Shown one piece after another: positions 16,424 through 25,090 of a stretch of DNA of 64,000 nucleotides; position 1 is the stretch's first letter; each line of letters opens with the position of its first letter. The notes beneath the pieces are model-generated. The model was not told the DNA's origin and did no database searches. It worked only from the letters and a program-made list of their open reading frames with translations. The position numbers were made by a program, and so were the translations under genes. The DNA comes from Candidatus Dormiibacterota bacterium (lineage in GTDB: Bacteria > Vulcanimicrobiota > Vulcanimicrobiia > Vulcanimicrobiales > Vulcanimicrobiaceae), in NCBI GenBank assembly GCA_035532835.1, contig DATKQG010000096.1:62001-126000 (forward strand), in the 5' to 3' direction.

Positions 16424-17581
16424 ATGAAACGGCCGTACCGTCCGGGCGATTGGTTTGCGATCCCGCTCGGCGATGGCCGGTACGCGGTGGGCATCGTCGC
16501 TCGAGGAACGCGCAAAGCCATCGCCGGCTACGTCTTCGGCGAATGCTTCGAGGGCGTGCCATCGCAGCATCAGGTAGCGGAGCTCGACGCGAGCCGAGCG
16601 CTCTGGAGCGGGTCGTTCAGCGATCGCGCCATGGTGGAAGATCGTTGGCCGGTTATCGGCGGGCATGCAGCGTTCGCTTCGAGCGACTGGCCGCTCGAAC
16701 CGGCGTATCGGCGCGTGCTCTCGCCTCTGGTGCTGGAACGGTTGGTCGCGACCGGAGCGCTCCCGAGCCATCGGCGGGTAGTGCGCGATCTGTACGCGGC
16801 GGTCGATGCGGCCGCGCTCGAACGACTTCCGGACGATACGCAATTGCAGTGGCGTAGCCCGCCATCGTCGCAATCGCTCGAAGCGGTTGCCGCGTGGATT
16901 GCAACCCGCCCGCATGCGAGCATTCGACTCTACGGCGACGCGCTCGCGAGCCTTGCCGAGTTCGCGCGTATGCCGCACGTGAGAACGCTGATCGTGGGCG
17001 AAGGCGATCTGCCGGCGACGCTCCCGGTGTTCTCCGACGTTCGACGGTTGGAACTGGAGCAGATGCTCCCGGCGGCCCGGCTCGTGCGAGCGTTCCCGCG
17101 CGCGATCGCGCTGCGCGTGGCGGCGGGAGATTCCGCAATCGATATGGGCCCTTTGGAAACGTTAGACGAGCTGCGTGTGCTGGATTGCAGTGGCGGCGTA
17201 GTCGAAGGATTGGAGTCGCTCGCGCGCATGCCTCAACTGGCGGCGTTACGGCTTTCGCGCACGCGTGGCTTGCCGAGCGTGGACGTCTTCGCGGAGACGC
17301 GCATTCGCGCGTTGTCCTTGGAGCACGACGTGCGGCTTACGAGCTTGGTACCGCTCGCGCGCATGAGCGAGCTCGAGCAATTGGAGCTGCGGGGCCTGTG
17401 GCAGTTCAACGTCGCCGATATGCGCTGGCTCGCGGCGTGCCGCACCCTGCGGCGAACGACGATCGATATCGGCGGGCGGCGAAAAAATGTCGAAATATAT
17501 CGGCGCGCCGTTTGGGCGGCGGCGTGGCCCTTCGCGTGGATCGCTAAGGAGAGTTGCGAGACGTACGGCTCAACTCGTTAG
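16424..17581 (+). CDS. Imm26-like domain protein with leucine-rich C-terminal region
   Basis: 385 residues from ATG 16424. The N-terminal 130 residues match the Imm26 pattern (RPGDWFAIPLGDGRYAVGIV, then GYVFGECFEG). This family was defined as immunity proteins of polymorphic toxin systems. The rest has irregular leucine-rich repeats (VRTLIVGEGDLPATLPVF, LRVLDCSGGVVEGLESLAR, LEQLELRGLW), a likely binding surface. No toxin gene is adjacent, so it may be an orphan immunity-like or sensor protein. Its 3' end overlaps the convergent PilZ gene by 38 bp. An upstream extension of the frame is Arg-rich shadow. Confidence 0.6.
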   Translation: MKRPYRPGDWFAIPLGDGRYAVGIVARGTRKAIAGYVFGECFEGVPSQHQVAELDASRALWSGSFSDRAMVEDRWPVIGGHAAFASSDWPLEPAYRRVLSPLVLERLVATGALPSHRRVVRDLYAAVDAAALERLPDDTQLQWRSPPSSQSLEAVAAWIATRPHASIRLYGDALASLAEFARMPHVRTLIVGEGDLPATLPVFSDVRRLELEQMLPAARLVRAFPRAIALRVAAGDSAIDMGPLETLDELRVLDCSGGVVEGLESLARMPQLAALRLSRTRGLPSVDVFAETRIRALSLEHDVRLTSLVPLARMSELEQLELRGLWQFNVADMRWLAACRTLRRTTIDIGGRRKNVEIYRRAVWAAAWPFAWIAKESCETYGSTR

Positions 17582-18305
17582 CCCGAATGAAGCGTAAGAT
17601 TTCGTCGATCGCCGCGGCGCTGGGATTTCGGAACGAGAGGCTGTGCACGTAGCGTCCGCGCGAGTTGCGGATGCCGGGCAAGGGCGACGCCAGCAAGGAG
17701 AGCGGCATAAACGGTACCGCCGTGCGAAGTTCATCGTTGGGGAGCGAGATATTTACGTTGATGTTCCATTCGCGGCGCAAAATCTGATCCGTGATGATGC
17801 GCATACCGCCCGTGCTCAAATCCAGCGCCAGCGCTTCGTAGGTAACGCCCGGTTGTTCGGGCACCGTGTAGCGAACGGGGAAACTCGCGACCGTGCGCAC
17901 GCAGGAGCGCTGTTCGAGCAAGCGCTTCGCAGGCGGTGGCGGGCCCACGGATACGTGCGCGCCTTTGAGCGCGCGTAACCGCTCCTCGCTAATGAAACGC
18001 GAGAGTTCCTCGCGTTCGGTCTCGCCGGCCATCTCGAAGGCGATGCCGTAGTGGTAGGTGTGGTCGTGCTTCGTGTGCCGGGTTTTCTTGATTGTGCCCA
18101 TCAGCACGAGGTCGGTCAGGCCGGGGCGCGGGAGGTTGAGACGCACCGGAAGGCGCGTTTGTATCTGGACCGCGGCATCGATCCGGCACCCGCCTCCGGA
18201 GATATTAACCAGCGTAGCCGGCAGCGTTTCGCGAACGCCCGCCACCCGGACGTGGATGGTGGCGTGCACGGGCTGACGGTGGTAGGCGCGCTCATCGAGT
18301 GACAT
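17544..18305 (-). CDS. Tandem PilZ-domain protein (c-di-GMP receptor candidate)
   Basis: 253 residues with two PilZ-like units. The first has the RxxxR-like start ERAYHRQPV and NISGGGCRID in place of the D/NxSxxG motif. The second has QRSCVRTVASFPVRY and ALDLSTGGMRI. Both therefore retain the residues usually needed to bind cyclic di-GMP. An AGGAGGGGG block lies about 50 nt before the start on this strand, but the close upstream region has no good ribosome-binding site, so the start may differ. A GGDEF-type regulator encoded at 26296-27249 could supply a partner signal. Output is unknown. Confidence 0.8.
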   Translation of the reverse strand: MSLDERAYHRQPVHATIHVRVAGVRETLPATLVNISGGGCRIDAAVQIQTRLPVRLNLPRPGLTDLVLMGTIKKTRHTKHDHTYHYGIAFEMAGETEREELSRFISEERLRALKGAHVSVGPPPPAKRLLEQRSCVRTVASFPVRYTVPEQPGVTYEALALDLSTGGMRIITDQILRREWNINVNISLPNDELRTAVPFMPLSLLASPLPGIRNSRGRYVHSLSFRNPSAAAIDEILRFIRANELSRTSRNSP

Positions 18306-18656
18306 CGTGGCGACTCCGTGCCTGTGGCACCGGCACCAACAGGGTGTGCCGACCCCCTCCTAACGATGCAGCACCCCGCTTGGATTTGTCGAGTGCCTGA
18401 GGGCCTGCGAGGGTAAAGCCTTCGAAAATGGAGGCCCTCGGACATGGCGGCAGGTGCGGGCAGCGATTGGCGTGAACTGCGACTGAGCCGGAATAAAGCC
18501 GGCTGAAAGTTTTATATTTCTAGAGGGGTTCAACGTAGCGGCGCAGCGTGCGTCGCCCGCTCGAGGACGATCCCGGGATTCCAAACCCGCTGGGTCGTCG
18601 TCGCGGATGGAGAGGTAAGGCCGCCGCACGTGGCCCCTAGATAATTTGAGGACAAT
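18306..18656 (+). other. 350-bp structured leader between the PilZ gene and rne
   Basis: No ORF is credible here. Visible hairpins on the plus strand are GAGGGCCT/AGGCCCTC (18408-18415 with 18431-18438), AGCCGG/CCGGCT around 18486-18504 followed by a T-rich tract, and GACGATCCC/GGGTCGTC around 18576-18599. RNase E genes in other bacteria have long leaders used for autoregulation, so this may be a structured 5' UTR. The second hairpin with its T-rich tail could be an attenuator. I found no match to a known riboswitch core. Confidence 0.45.
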
Positions 18657-21524
18657 TTGTCGAGCGAGATCCTAATCTCGAGCGACCCTTGGGAAAACCG
18701 GGTCGCCATACTTGAGGACGGCAACATCGCCGAACTCTACATCGAGCGCGAAGAGAAAGTCATCGGCTCGATCTACAAAGGCAAGGTACAGAACGTTCTG
18801 CCCGGGATGGGCGCGGCGTTCGTGGATATCGGCCTTGGCCGAAACGCCTTTCTCTACGTCGACGACATCAACAAGCAGCCGCTAAACATCGGCGATGTCG
18901 AAATCACCCACGGCCACAGCGGCTTCACCATCAACGAGAAGGTGAAAAAGGGCGACGACGTCTTGGTGCAGATCGTCAAGGAGCCGCGCGGCCTCAAGGG
19001 CGCGCGCATCTCCACGAACATCTCCCTTCCCGGACGCTATCTCATCCTGATGCCGACCGGTAAGTACTCGGGCGTTTCGCGTAAAATCGAATCCGCCGAC
19101 GAGCGGAACCGGCTCAAAGCCGTGATGAAGCGGATTCGTCCCGAAGGCATGGCGACCGTCGTCCGAACCGCCGCCGCGAACGTGAGCGAAGCCGAGCTGA
19201 TCGCCGATCTAGGCGTCCTGATCCGGATGTGGCACGGCATTCTCGAAACCTTCAAGCGCGCGAGTTCTCCATCGCTCTTGCACCGCGATATGAATCTCGT
19301 CTTCAAAGCCGCCCGCGATTTCATCACGGCGGACGTCGATAAGGTCCTGATCGATAACGAAGCCGAGTACCGTAAGGTGCGCGAGTTTCTGCAGCTCCTG
19401 GGCCCGCAGTACCTCGATCGCATCGAGTACTACAACTCGGGGCGCAATCTGTTCGACGACTACAAGATCAGCGAAGAGCTGCAAAAGCTCATGAAGCCGA
19501 AGATCAATCTCCCTTCGGGCGGATCGATCGTGATCGAAACCACCGAAGCGTTGACGGTGATCGACGTGAATTCGGGTAAATTCACCGGCGGCCGTAATCT
19601 CGACGATACCATCGTCAAAACCAATCTCGAAGCCGCAACCGAAGTGGCGCGACAAGTACGTCTGCGCGATATCGGCGGCATCATCGTCGTCGACTTTATC
19701 GATATGTCGTCCGAAGCCGCGCGCAGTAAGGTAATCCGCGCGCTCGAAGACGGTTTGCGCCGCGATCGCACGCGCGCGACGATTCAATCTTTTTCGAATC
19801 TCGGCTTGCTCGAATTTACGCGCAAGCGCATCGGTAAGGACCTAGGCGCACAACTACGCGGCACGTGCCCGACCTGCACGGGTCTGGGTACGGTCATGTC
19901 CGCGCAGACGATGGCGATCGAAACGTTCCGTCGCATTCGCGACGAGGCTCGCTCGGCGAAGGGGGCCGTCGTCGCCTATGCCGCGCCGTCGGTTGCTTCG
20001 CAGATGGAATTTTGGTACGACGACGAGTGCGTCGCGCTCGCTCACGATCTCGGCAGCGAGATCCACGTGCGCGTCGACCCGCTCTTGCATCCCGAAAAAT
20101 CACGCGTCGAAAGCATGCCGGTCTTCAAAGAAGAGAGCGCGCGTTTGGTGCGCGTGGGCGACGAACACGAAGTGGAATTGCTGGCGGGGCGTCTGCCCAA
20201 CCCAACGTCTGCCGCGACGGTCGTCAACGGACATTTGGTCGAAGTGGAAAACGCCGCGAACAATGCGGGAAACACGGCACGCATTCGCATTCTCGACGTG
20301 GACGACTCCGAAGATTACGTCTTAGCCGAGATGATCACCGCCGGCGTTCCGGCAAGCGATGCGGCGAAGAAGAAACGCCGCCGCGGTGGAAAGCGCAAGG
20401 GCGTCTTCACCGCCGCCGAGGAGACCCAGCAGCTCCGCGAACTCGCCGAAGAGGCGGCTTCCGCGCAGCAGGCCCGTCCGCCGATCGGCATTACCACGAT
20501 TACCGAGGAAGAGGAAGCCGAAGACAAGGCTTTGGGCGCAGAAGTGCGCGGCGAGCGCCAGCCCGACGCCATCATCATCGGTGAGGACGAGGGAGAGCTC
20601 GCTCGTACGGACGGCAAGCGCCGTCGCCGTCGTCGTCGCCGCGGTGGGCGCGGACGCAATGGCGCGGTCGATACGGTCGCAACGAACGGAACGCCGCAAG
20701 CCGCCGCGTCCGAACTCGACGAAGAAGAAGAGGAAGAAGCGCCGCGGCAGGTGGCTGCCGCCGAACCCGCCGGTGCGCCGGCAGAAGGCGACGGAGCCAA
20801 TCGTAAGCGCCGGCGCCGCCGCCGCGGCCGCGGCCGTGGCCGTGGACCCGGAGCCGAAGGCCAGCAGCCGTCGGATCGTCAGATGCCCGGCCTCGAGCCG
20901 CTCACCGGAGCGCTGCCTTCGAGCTCGTCGGTTCCCGACCGGCACATCTTCCGCGTCGGTAAGGACGGCAAGGCCCAACCCACCGGGACGACGGCTCCGC
21001 GCGAACCTTCGCGCGCCATCGCACCGGTTCGGCGCTCCGCTCCTCCGGCGGTCGAGCCGCCACCCCCGAGCTTGCGCATGCCCGACGAACAACCGCAGCT
21101 GACCAAGCCCGCGCGGCGCGGCCGCGGCGGAGCCGGCGGCCGTATCGCGGGCAAGCTTGAGAGCACGCCGATCGCGGCGCTGCCCCCGGCGCAGCCTGCG
21201 TCCTCGACCCGACGTCCCCGCAAGCCGGTGGCCGCGGTCGCGGCGCCGGTAGCCGAGCCCAAGGCGAAGACTCCGGCGAAGGCTCCGGCCAAAGCCGCCA
21301 AGGCAACGCCGGCAAAGGAACCCGCCAAGCGGGCCGCAACCCCGCGCGCCAAGAAAGCCGAGGCGGCCAAGCCCGCAGCGGCGGCAGCGGAGCCGAAAAA
21401 ACGCGTCGCCGCACCCCGCGCGAAAAAAGCGGAACCGGCCGCAGCGAAGGCTCCCGCAGTCAAGAAGACCTCGACCCGTAAAAAGGCCTCTTCGGCGGCA
21501 CCGGCTAGGAAAAAGAAGTCCTAG
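18657..21524 (+). CDS. rne: Rne/Rng family ribonuclease E/G with long basic tail
   Basis: 955 residues from TTG 18657, preceded by GAGGA with a 4-nt gap. The S1 domain lies at about 35-120 (GSIYKGKVQNVLPGMGAAFVD). The catalytic magnesium-binding region includes VIDVNSGKF and IIVVDFIDM, and the zinc-link is CPTC. Residues about 550-780 contain arginine blocks (KRRRRRRRRGGRGRNG and NRKRRRRRRGRGRGRG) separated by acidic stretches. The last 110 residues are Ala/Lys/Pro-rich repeats like histone H1. The core enzyme cleaves single-stranded RNA and drives mRNA decay and rRNA processing. The tail likely binds RNA, DNA or degradosome partners. Confidence 0.93.
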   Translation: MSSEILISSDPWENRVAILEDGNIAELYIEREEKVIGSIYKGKVQNVLPGMGAAFVDIGLGRNAFLYVDDINKQPLNIGDVEITHGHSGFTINEKVKKGDDVLVQIVKEPRGLKGARISTNISLPGRYLILMPTGKYSGVSRKIESADERNRLKAVMKRIRPEGMATVVRTAAANVSEAELIADLGVLIRMWHGILETFKRASSPSLLHRDMNLVFKAARDFITADVDKVLIDNEAEYRKVREFLQLLGPQYLDRIEYYNSGRNLFDDYKISEELQKLMKPKINLPSGGSIVIETTEALTVIDVNSGKFTGGRNLDDTIVKTNLEAATEVARQVRLRDIGGIIVVDFIDMSSEAARSKVIRALEDGLRRDRTRATIQSFSNLGLLEFTRKRIGKDLGAQLRGTCPTCTGLGTVMSAQTMAIETFRRIRDEARSAKGAVVAYAAPSVASQMEFWYDDECVALAHDLGSEIHVRVDPLLHPEKSRVESMPVFKEESARLVRVGDEHEVELLAGRLPNPTSAATVVNGHLVEVENAANNAGNTARIRILDVDDSEDYVLAEMITAGVPASDAAKKKRRRGGKRKGVFTAAEETQQLRELAEEAASAQQARPPIGITTITEEEEAEDKALGAEVRGERQPDAIIIGEDEGELARTDGKRRRRRRRRGGRGRNGAVDTVATNGTPQAAASELDEEEEEEAPRQVAAAEPAGAPAEGDGANRKRRRRRRGRGRGRGPGAEGQQPSDRQMPGLEPLTGALPSSSSVPDRHIFRVGKDGKAQPTGTTAPREPSRAIAPVRRSAPPAVEPPPPSLRMPDEQPQLTKPARRGRGGAGGRIAGKLESTPIAALPPAQPASSTRRPRKPVAAVAAPVAEPKAKTPAKAPAKAAKATPAKEPAKRAATPRAKKAEAAKPAAAAAEPKKRVAAPRAKKAEPAAAKAPAVKKTSTRKKASSAAPARKKKS

Positions 21525-21532
21525 CCGGAGCC

Positions 21533-22222
21533 ATGCCGATGGCCGGCTGGGCCCTCTTCGTCGACTACGACGGAACGATCACCAACCTCGACACCTCCGA
21601 CGTTCTGGTCTGCGCAAGCGCGGGACCGGAGCGTTGGAACGATCTCGAGGCGGCGCTACGCGACGGCAGCATGTCGCTGCGCGAAGTGCTCGCGGAGCAG
21701 TTCGCGCACGTTCGTCTCTCGCTGGATGACGCCGACGCGTTGTTGGCCGAACGGACCGTGCTCGACCCGACCTTTGCGCCGTTCGTGCGCGCATGCGAAG
21801 CGAGGAGCTGTAGCGTCACCGTGCTCTCGTCGGGCATTGCTCCGCTCATTCGCCGCGCGCTCGCGCGCGCCGAGCTCTCGCACGTTGCGGTCTACGCCAA
21901 CGAAGTCGATGCCGATCCGCGGGGTTGGCGGCTGCGATTCCGCGATGACTCCGATAACGGCCACGATAAAGCTGCCGCGGTACGCGCGGCAAAGGAACGA
22001 GGCGCCTCCACGATGTTCATCGGCGACGGACACTCGGATTTCGAAGCGGCGCTCGTCGCCGACCGGCGCTTTGCCAAAAAAGGGCTCGCGCTGGAAGCGT
22101 ACCTTCGAGAGCGCGGCGTAGCGTTCACGCACTTCGAACGATTCTCGCAGATCCAGGGATCGCTCTTCGCGACCCCCGGATCCGGAGAATCATTCCCCGT
22201 TGGCCGCGGAGAGCTTGGCTAA
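21533..22222 (+). CDS. HAD-superfamily phosphatase (MtnX/SerB-like)
   Basis: 229 residues. The first HAD motif is FVDYDGTITN, motif II is VTVLSSGIAPLI, and motif III/IV is DNGHDKAAAV plus FIGDGHSDFEAA. The cap between motifs is small and helical, as in HAD-IB phosphatases such as phosphoserine phosphatase and MtnX of methionine salvage. Without salvage or serine genes nearby the substrate is open. It follows rne by 8 bp and is probably cotranscribed. The 3' end overlaps the convergent S41 peptidase gene by 33 bp. An alternative start is the internal ATG two codons later. Confidence 0.75.
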   Translation: MPMAGWALFVDYDGTITNLDTSDVLVCASAGPERWNDLEAALRDGSMSLREVLAEQFAHVRLSLDDADALLAERTVLDPTFAPFVRACEARSCSVTVLSSGIAPLIRRALARAELSHVAVYANEVDADPRGWRLRFRDDSDNGHDKAAAVRAAKERGASTMFIGDGHSDFEAALVADRRFAKKGLALEAYLRERGVAFTHFERFSQIQGSLFATPGSGESFPVGRGELG

Positions 22223-23548
22223 CTGACCGTCCACGAATTGCATCGCGCGACGTAGCTGCGCGTCCTTCGCCGGGTCGCCGAAACGCGCACCTTTGTTCTC
22301 GGGCAGCACGATGTCGGGCGTGATGCCCAGGTGATTGATGTTGCGATTATGCGGCGTGAGGTATCGCGCCGTGGTGATTTTCACCGCCGAACGGTCCGGC
22401 AGCGGAAAGATCGTTTGCACGACGCCTTTGCCGAAGGTCTTCGTACCGATGATCGTCCCGACGTCGCTATCTTGAATGGCGCCGGAGGTAATCTCCGATG
22501 CCGACGCGGTGTATTGATTGACGAGCACCGCCAACGGCATCGGCGGAATCGCCGTGGCATCGGCCTCGAGCGTGGTAATGCTCGAAGCTCGCGATTCGAC
22601 CGAAACGATCGGCCCGCTCGGGATGAATTTCGAACTCACCGCTACGGCCGCGTCGAGGTAGCCGCCGCCGTTGTCGCGCAGATCCATGATGATCGCTCGC
22701 GCGCCCTCCTGCTGCAGCCGGTCGAGCGCCGTCGTCAACTCGGCTCCGGTATCTTTGCCGAAGACCGTGACCGCGACGTACCCGATCTTGCCGGGAAGCA
22801 TCTTCGGATAGACGCTGAGTTGGTGGATTTTCGCGCGCGTCAGCGTGATCGGCGCAAGCATTTTACCATCGCGCTCGATGGTGATCGAGACGGTCGTGCC
22901 GGCCTTACCGCGCAGGTGCGCGCTTGCGGTATTCAGCGACATTCCTTTGGTCGAAACGCCGTTGATCGCGGTGATTAAATCGTCTTGCTGCACGCCTGCT
23001 TTGTCGGCCGGTGCGTCGGGGACGACGTTACTGACCGCGATATACTTCGTCTTCGAATCGGTCTGAATCACGATGCCCGTGCCGCCGAAATCGGAGCCGT
23101 CGAGCCCCTGGTTCAGCGCCGCATACTCTTTGGGTGTGAGAAAGACGGTCCAACGGTCGTGAACCGACTTCATCATGCCGTCGATCGCACCATACGTTAG
23201 AGCATGCGCCCCGATCTTTGCACCGCCGAGCTTCGCCGCCGCATCGATCTGATGATCGATTGCATGGAGGTTGGCGTTCCCGGTCGGGCCCGCGAGCAGC
23301 GGCGGCAAGGTTTTCTTGATGCCGGCCTTCTTCAGTTGCGCCTGCAACGCGGTGTGGACGCCGTCCAAAACGTTTTGCGGGTCGACCTTTTTATAGAAGT
23401 CGGTGGTGAGGTGGCCGTAGCTGGTGGCGATTTCACTCGTATCGGTTGCGGTAAGGGTGCCGGATGCGGCCACGCTCGACATCGCCGAGAGCTGCACCAT
23501 CATGGCACCCAAGATGCCGACGAGAGCCAAAGAGAAGAGACGTTTCAT
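22190..23548 (-). CDS. S41 family carboxy-terminal processing peptidase, distal copy
   Basis: 452 residues with a signal peptide (KRLFSLALVGILGAMMVQL). A PDZ domain covers about 150-230 (GTGIVIQTDSKTKYIAVSNV, then APADKAGVQQDDLITAINGV). The catalytic serine is in TASASEI and the lysine in TFGKGVVQ, matching CtpA. Periplasmic S41 proteases trim C-termini and in many bacteria control peptidoglycan hydrolases. The gene is the last of a minus-strand series ftsE-ftsX-kinase-regulator-envC-S41-S41, 8 bp after the other S41 gene. It has a long helical N-terminal part (40-140) not seen in the first copy. Confidence 0.9.
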   Translation of the reverse strand: MKRLFSLALVGILGAMMVQLSAMSSVAASGTLTATDTSEIATSYGHLTTDFYKKVDPQNVLDGVHTALQAQLKKAGIKKTLPPLLAGPTGNANLHAIDHQIDAAAKLGGAKIGAHALTYGAIDGMMKSVHDRWTVFLTPKEYAALNQGLDGSDFGGTGIVIQTDSKTKYIAVSNVVPDAPADKAGVQQDDLITAINGVSTKGMSLNTASAHLRGKAGTTVSITIERDGKMLAPITLTRAKIHQLSVYPKMLPGKIGYVAVTVFGKDTGAELTTALDRLQQEGARAIIMDLRDNGGGYLDAAVAVSSKFIPSGPIVSVESRASSITTLEADATAIPPMPLAVLVNQYTASASEITSGAIQDSDVGTIIGTKTFGKGVVQTIFPLPDRSAVKITTARYLTPHNRNINHLGITPDIVLPENKGARFGDPAKDAQLRRAMQFVDGQLAKLSAANGE

Positions 23549-23556
23549 GATGCCTG

Positions 23557-24987
23557 CTAACGAATCAGTTTGCGCAATCGTGCCTTCGCGACGGCAAGTT
23601 GCTTGTCGCGAGGCGTATCGATCAGCATTGGGTCGGGATTCTGAGGAACGACGATATCCGGCATGATCCCCTTATGCTGGATATCGCGGCCGAGCGGCGT
23701 GACGTATCTCGCCGTCGTAATCTTGAGCGCGCCGTTGTTCGGCATATCGTAAATCGTCTGCACGACACCCTTCCCGAACGTTTTGGTGCCGATCAGGGTG
23801 GCGAGGTGATAATCTTGCAGGGCGCCCGCGGTAATCTCCGACGCGCTGGCGGTGTAACCGTTGACGAGAATGACCAGCGGTGAGAGGCCGCCGATCGCAT
23901 CGCCGTCGGCCTCCTCCGTGATCTTGCTGCCGTCGCGCTTGATGGTCGAGACGATCGTGCCCTGCGGGATGAAGTAGCTCGATATCCGCACCGCAGCCTC
24001 GAGCAATCCGCCGCCGTTGTCGCGCAGATCGAGAATGTATCCCTTCGCGCCCTTGGCCTTGCCGTTCAACAGCGCGGTGCGGATCTCGTCGGCCGAAGTT
24101 TGCCCGAAGTCGGAGAGGCGAATGTAGTCGATGTTGCCTTCCATCTTCGCGTGCACGGTCGGAACCCGAATGATTTCGCGGACGATCGCGTAGCTATGCT
24201 CCGGGCTCGGAGTCGCTTTGCTCTTGGGAACGACGAACGCGTGCGTGGTGAGATGAACGACGGTGCCCTGTTGGCCGCGAATCATCTGCTCGACCTTATC
24301 GAGCGAAAGCCCGCGAATGCTGTGGCCATCGATGCTGTCGACGATCTCGCCGGGTTTCATGCCCGCTCGCGCGGCCGGCAGGCCTTCGATCGGCATCACG
24401 ACGACCTGGAGATCCTTGAGTTGTTCGATATACACGCCGATGCCGCCGAAGTTGCCGCCCGAGAGCGATTCGGTTAAGCTCTGAATCTCCTTGGGCGAGA
24501 GATAGACGGTGTACGGATCTTTCACCGAGCCCATGATGCCGCGCAGCGCGGCTTCCTGCAGATCGGCGCGGCCTTGCGGCCCGAGCGCGCCGGCGTAATG
24601 CGCGTCGGCGTAACGCAACACGGCGGCGAGTTGCGCGGAATCTTGCGAAAGGTTGCCCGATGCGTCCTCGTGCGGGAGCGTCGGATTCGCGACGTGCTTG
24701 CTCTTCAAATAGGCTTCGATCCATTTCGACTCGCCGTTGACCGGCGTCTGCGCGGCGATCGGTTTGTAGAAACGATTCTGGAGCTTCTGCGCGGCGAGTT
24801 CGACCAGCGACGTTCCGTCGGAGGCGGCCAAGGTGGGCGCATCGCGATGCTCTTGAAAGTTCGTCATGCTGACGTGACTCTCGGAGAGCGCCACGGCGCT
24901 CGCGCGGTCGCGTAAATAGACCGCCCCGACGGCGGCAATAAGAACCACGATAAGCGCTCCCACGAGCGCGCGAAACGTTCCGGTCAT
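23557..24987 (-). CDS. S41 family carboxy-terminal processing peptidase, proximal copy
   Basis: 476 residues with one N-terminal membrane or signal segment (FRALVGALIVVLIAAVGAVY). The PDZ domain spans about 180-260 (GGIGVYIEQLKDLQVVVMPI, AARAGMKPGEIVDSIDG). The Ser-Lys dyad is in TASASEITAGALQD and TFGKGVVQ. It lies 103 bp downstream of the EnvC-like gene. In Firmicutes and others ctpA commonly follows ftsEX-pcsB/envC, and Ctp proteases regulate cell-wall hydrolases, so a role in controlling division hydrolases is a good inference. The two S41 products share the catalytic core but differ in the N-terminal region. Confidence 0.9.
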   Translation of the reverse strand: MTGTFRALVGALIVVLIAAVGAVYLRDRASAVALSESHVSMTNFQEHRDAPTLAASDGTSLVELAAQKLQNRFYKPIAAQTPVNGESKWIEAYLKSKHVANPTLPHEDASGNLSQDSAQLAAVLRYADAHYAGALGPQGRADLQEAALRGIMGSVKDPYTVYLSPKEIQSLTESLSGGNFGGIGVYIEQLKDLQVVVMPIEGLPAARAGMKPGEIVDSIDGHSIRGLSLDKVEQMIRGQQGTVVHLTTHAFVVPKSKATPSPEHSYAIVREIIRVPTVHAKMEGNIDYIRLSDFGQTSADEIRTALLNGKAKGAKGYILDLRDNGGGLLEAAVRISSYFIPQGTIVSTIKRDGSKITEEADGDAIGGLSPLVILVNGYTASASEITAGALQDYHLATLIGTKTFGKGVVQTIYDMPNNGALKITTARYVTPLGRDIQHKGIMPDIVVPQNPDPMLIDTPRDKQLAVAKARLRKLIR

Positions 24988-25090
24988 AATCCTCTCGTAT
25001 GTACCCGCATAGGGCTACCGGGAGTTGCTCTTCGCCACCATACTCCAAAACTCTTAACGAGCGGTGGGAAGCTTTTGGATGGGACGCCGG

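Noticed and set aside
18306-18656. Cyclic-di-GMP riboswitch near the PilZ gene
   Set aside because: Neither strand has the conserved GEMM-I core elements; only unrelated hairpins are visible.
19209-21463. Several long minus-strand frames inside rne
   Set aside because: They follow from GC-rich codon bias and repeats of the rne gene, with no start context or recognisable motifs.
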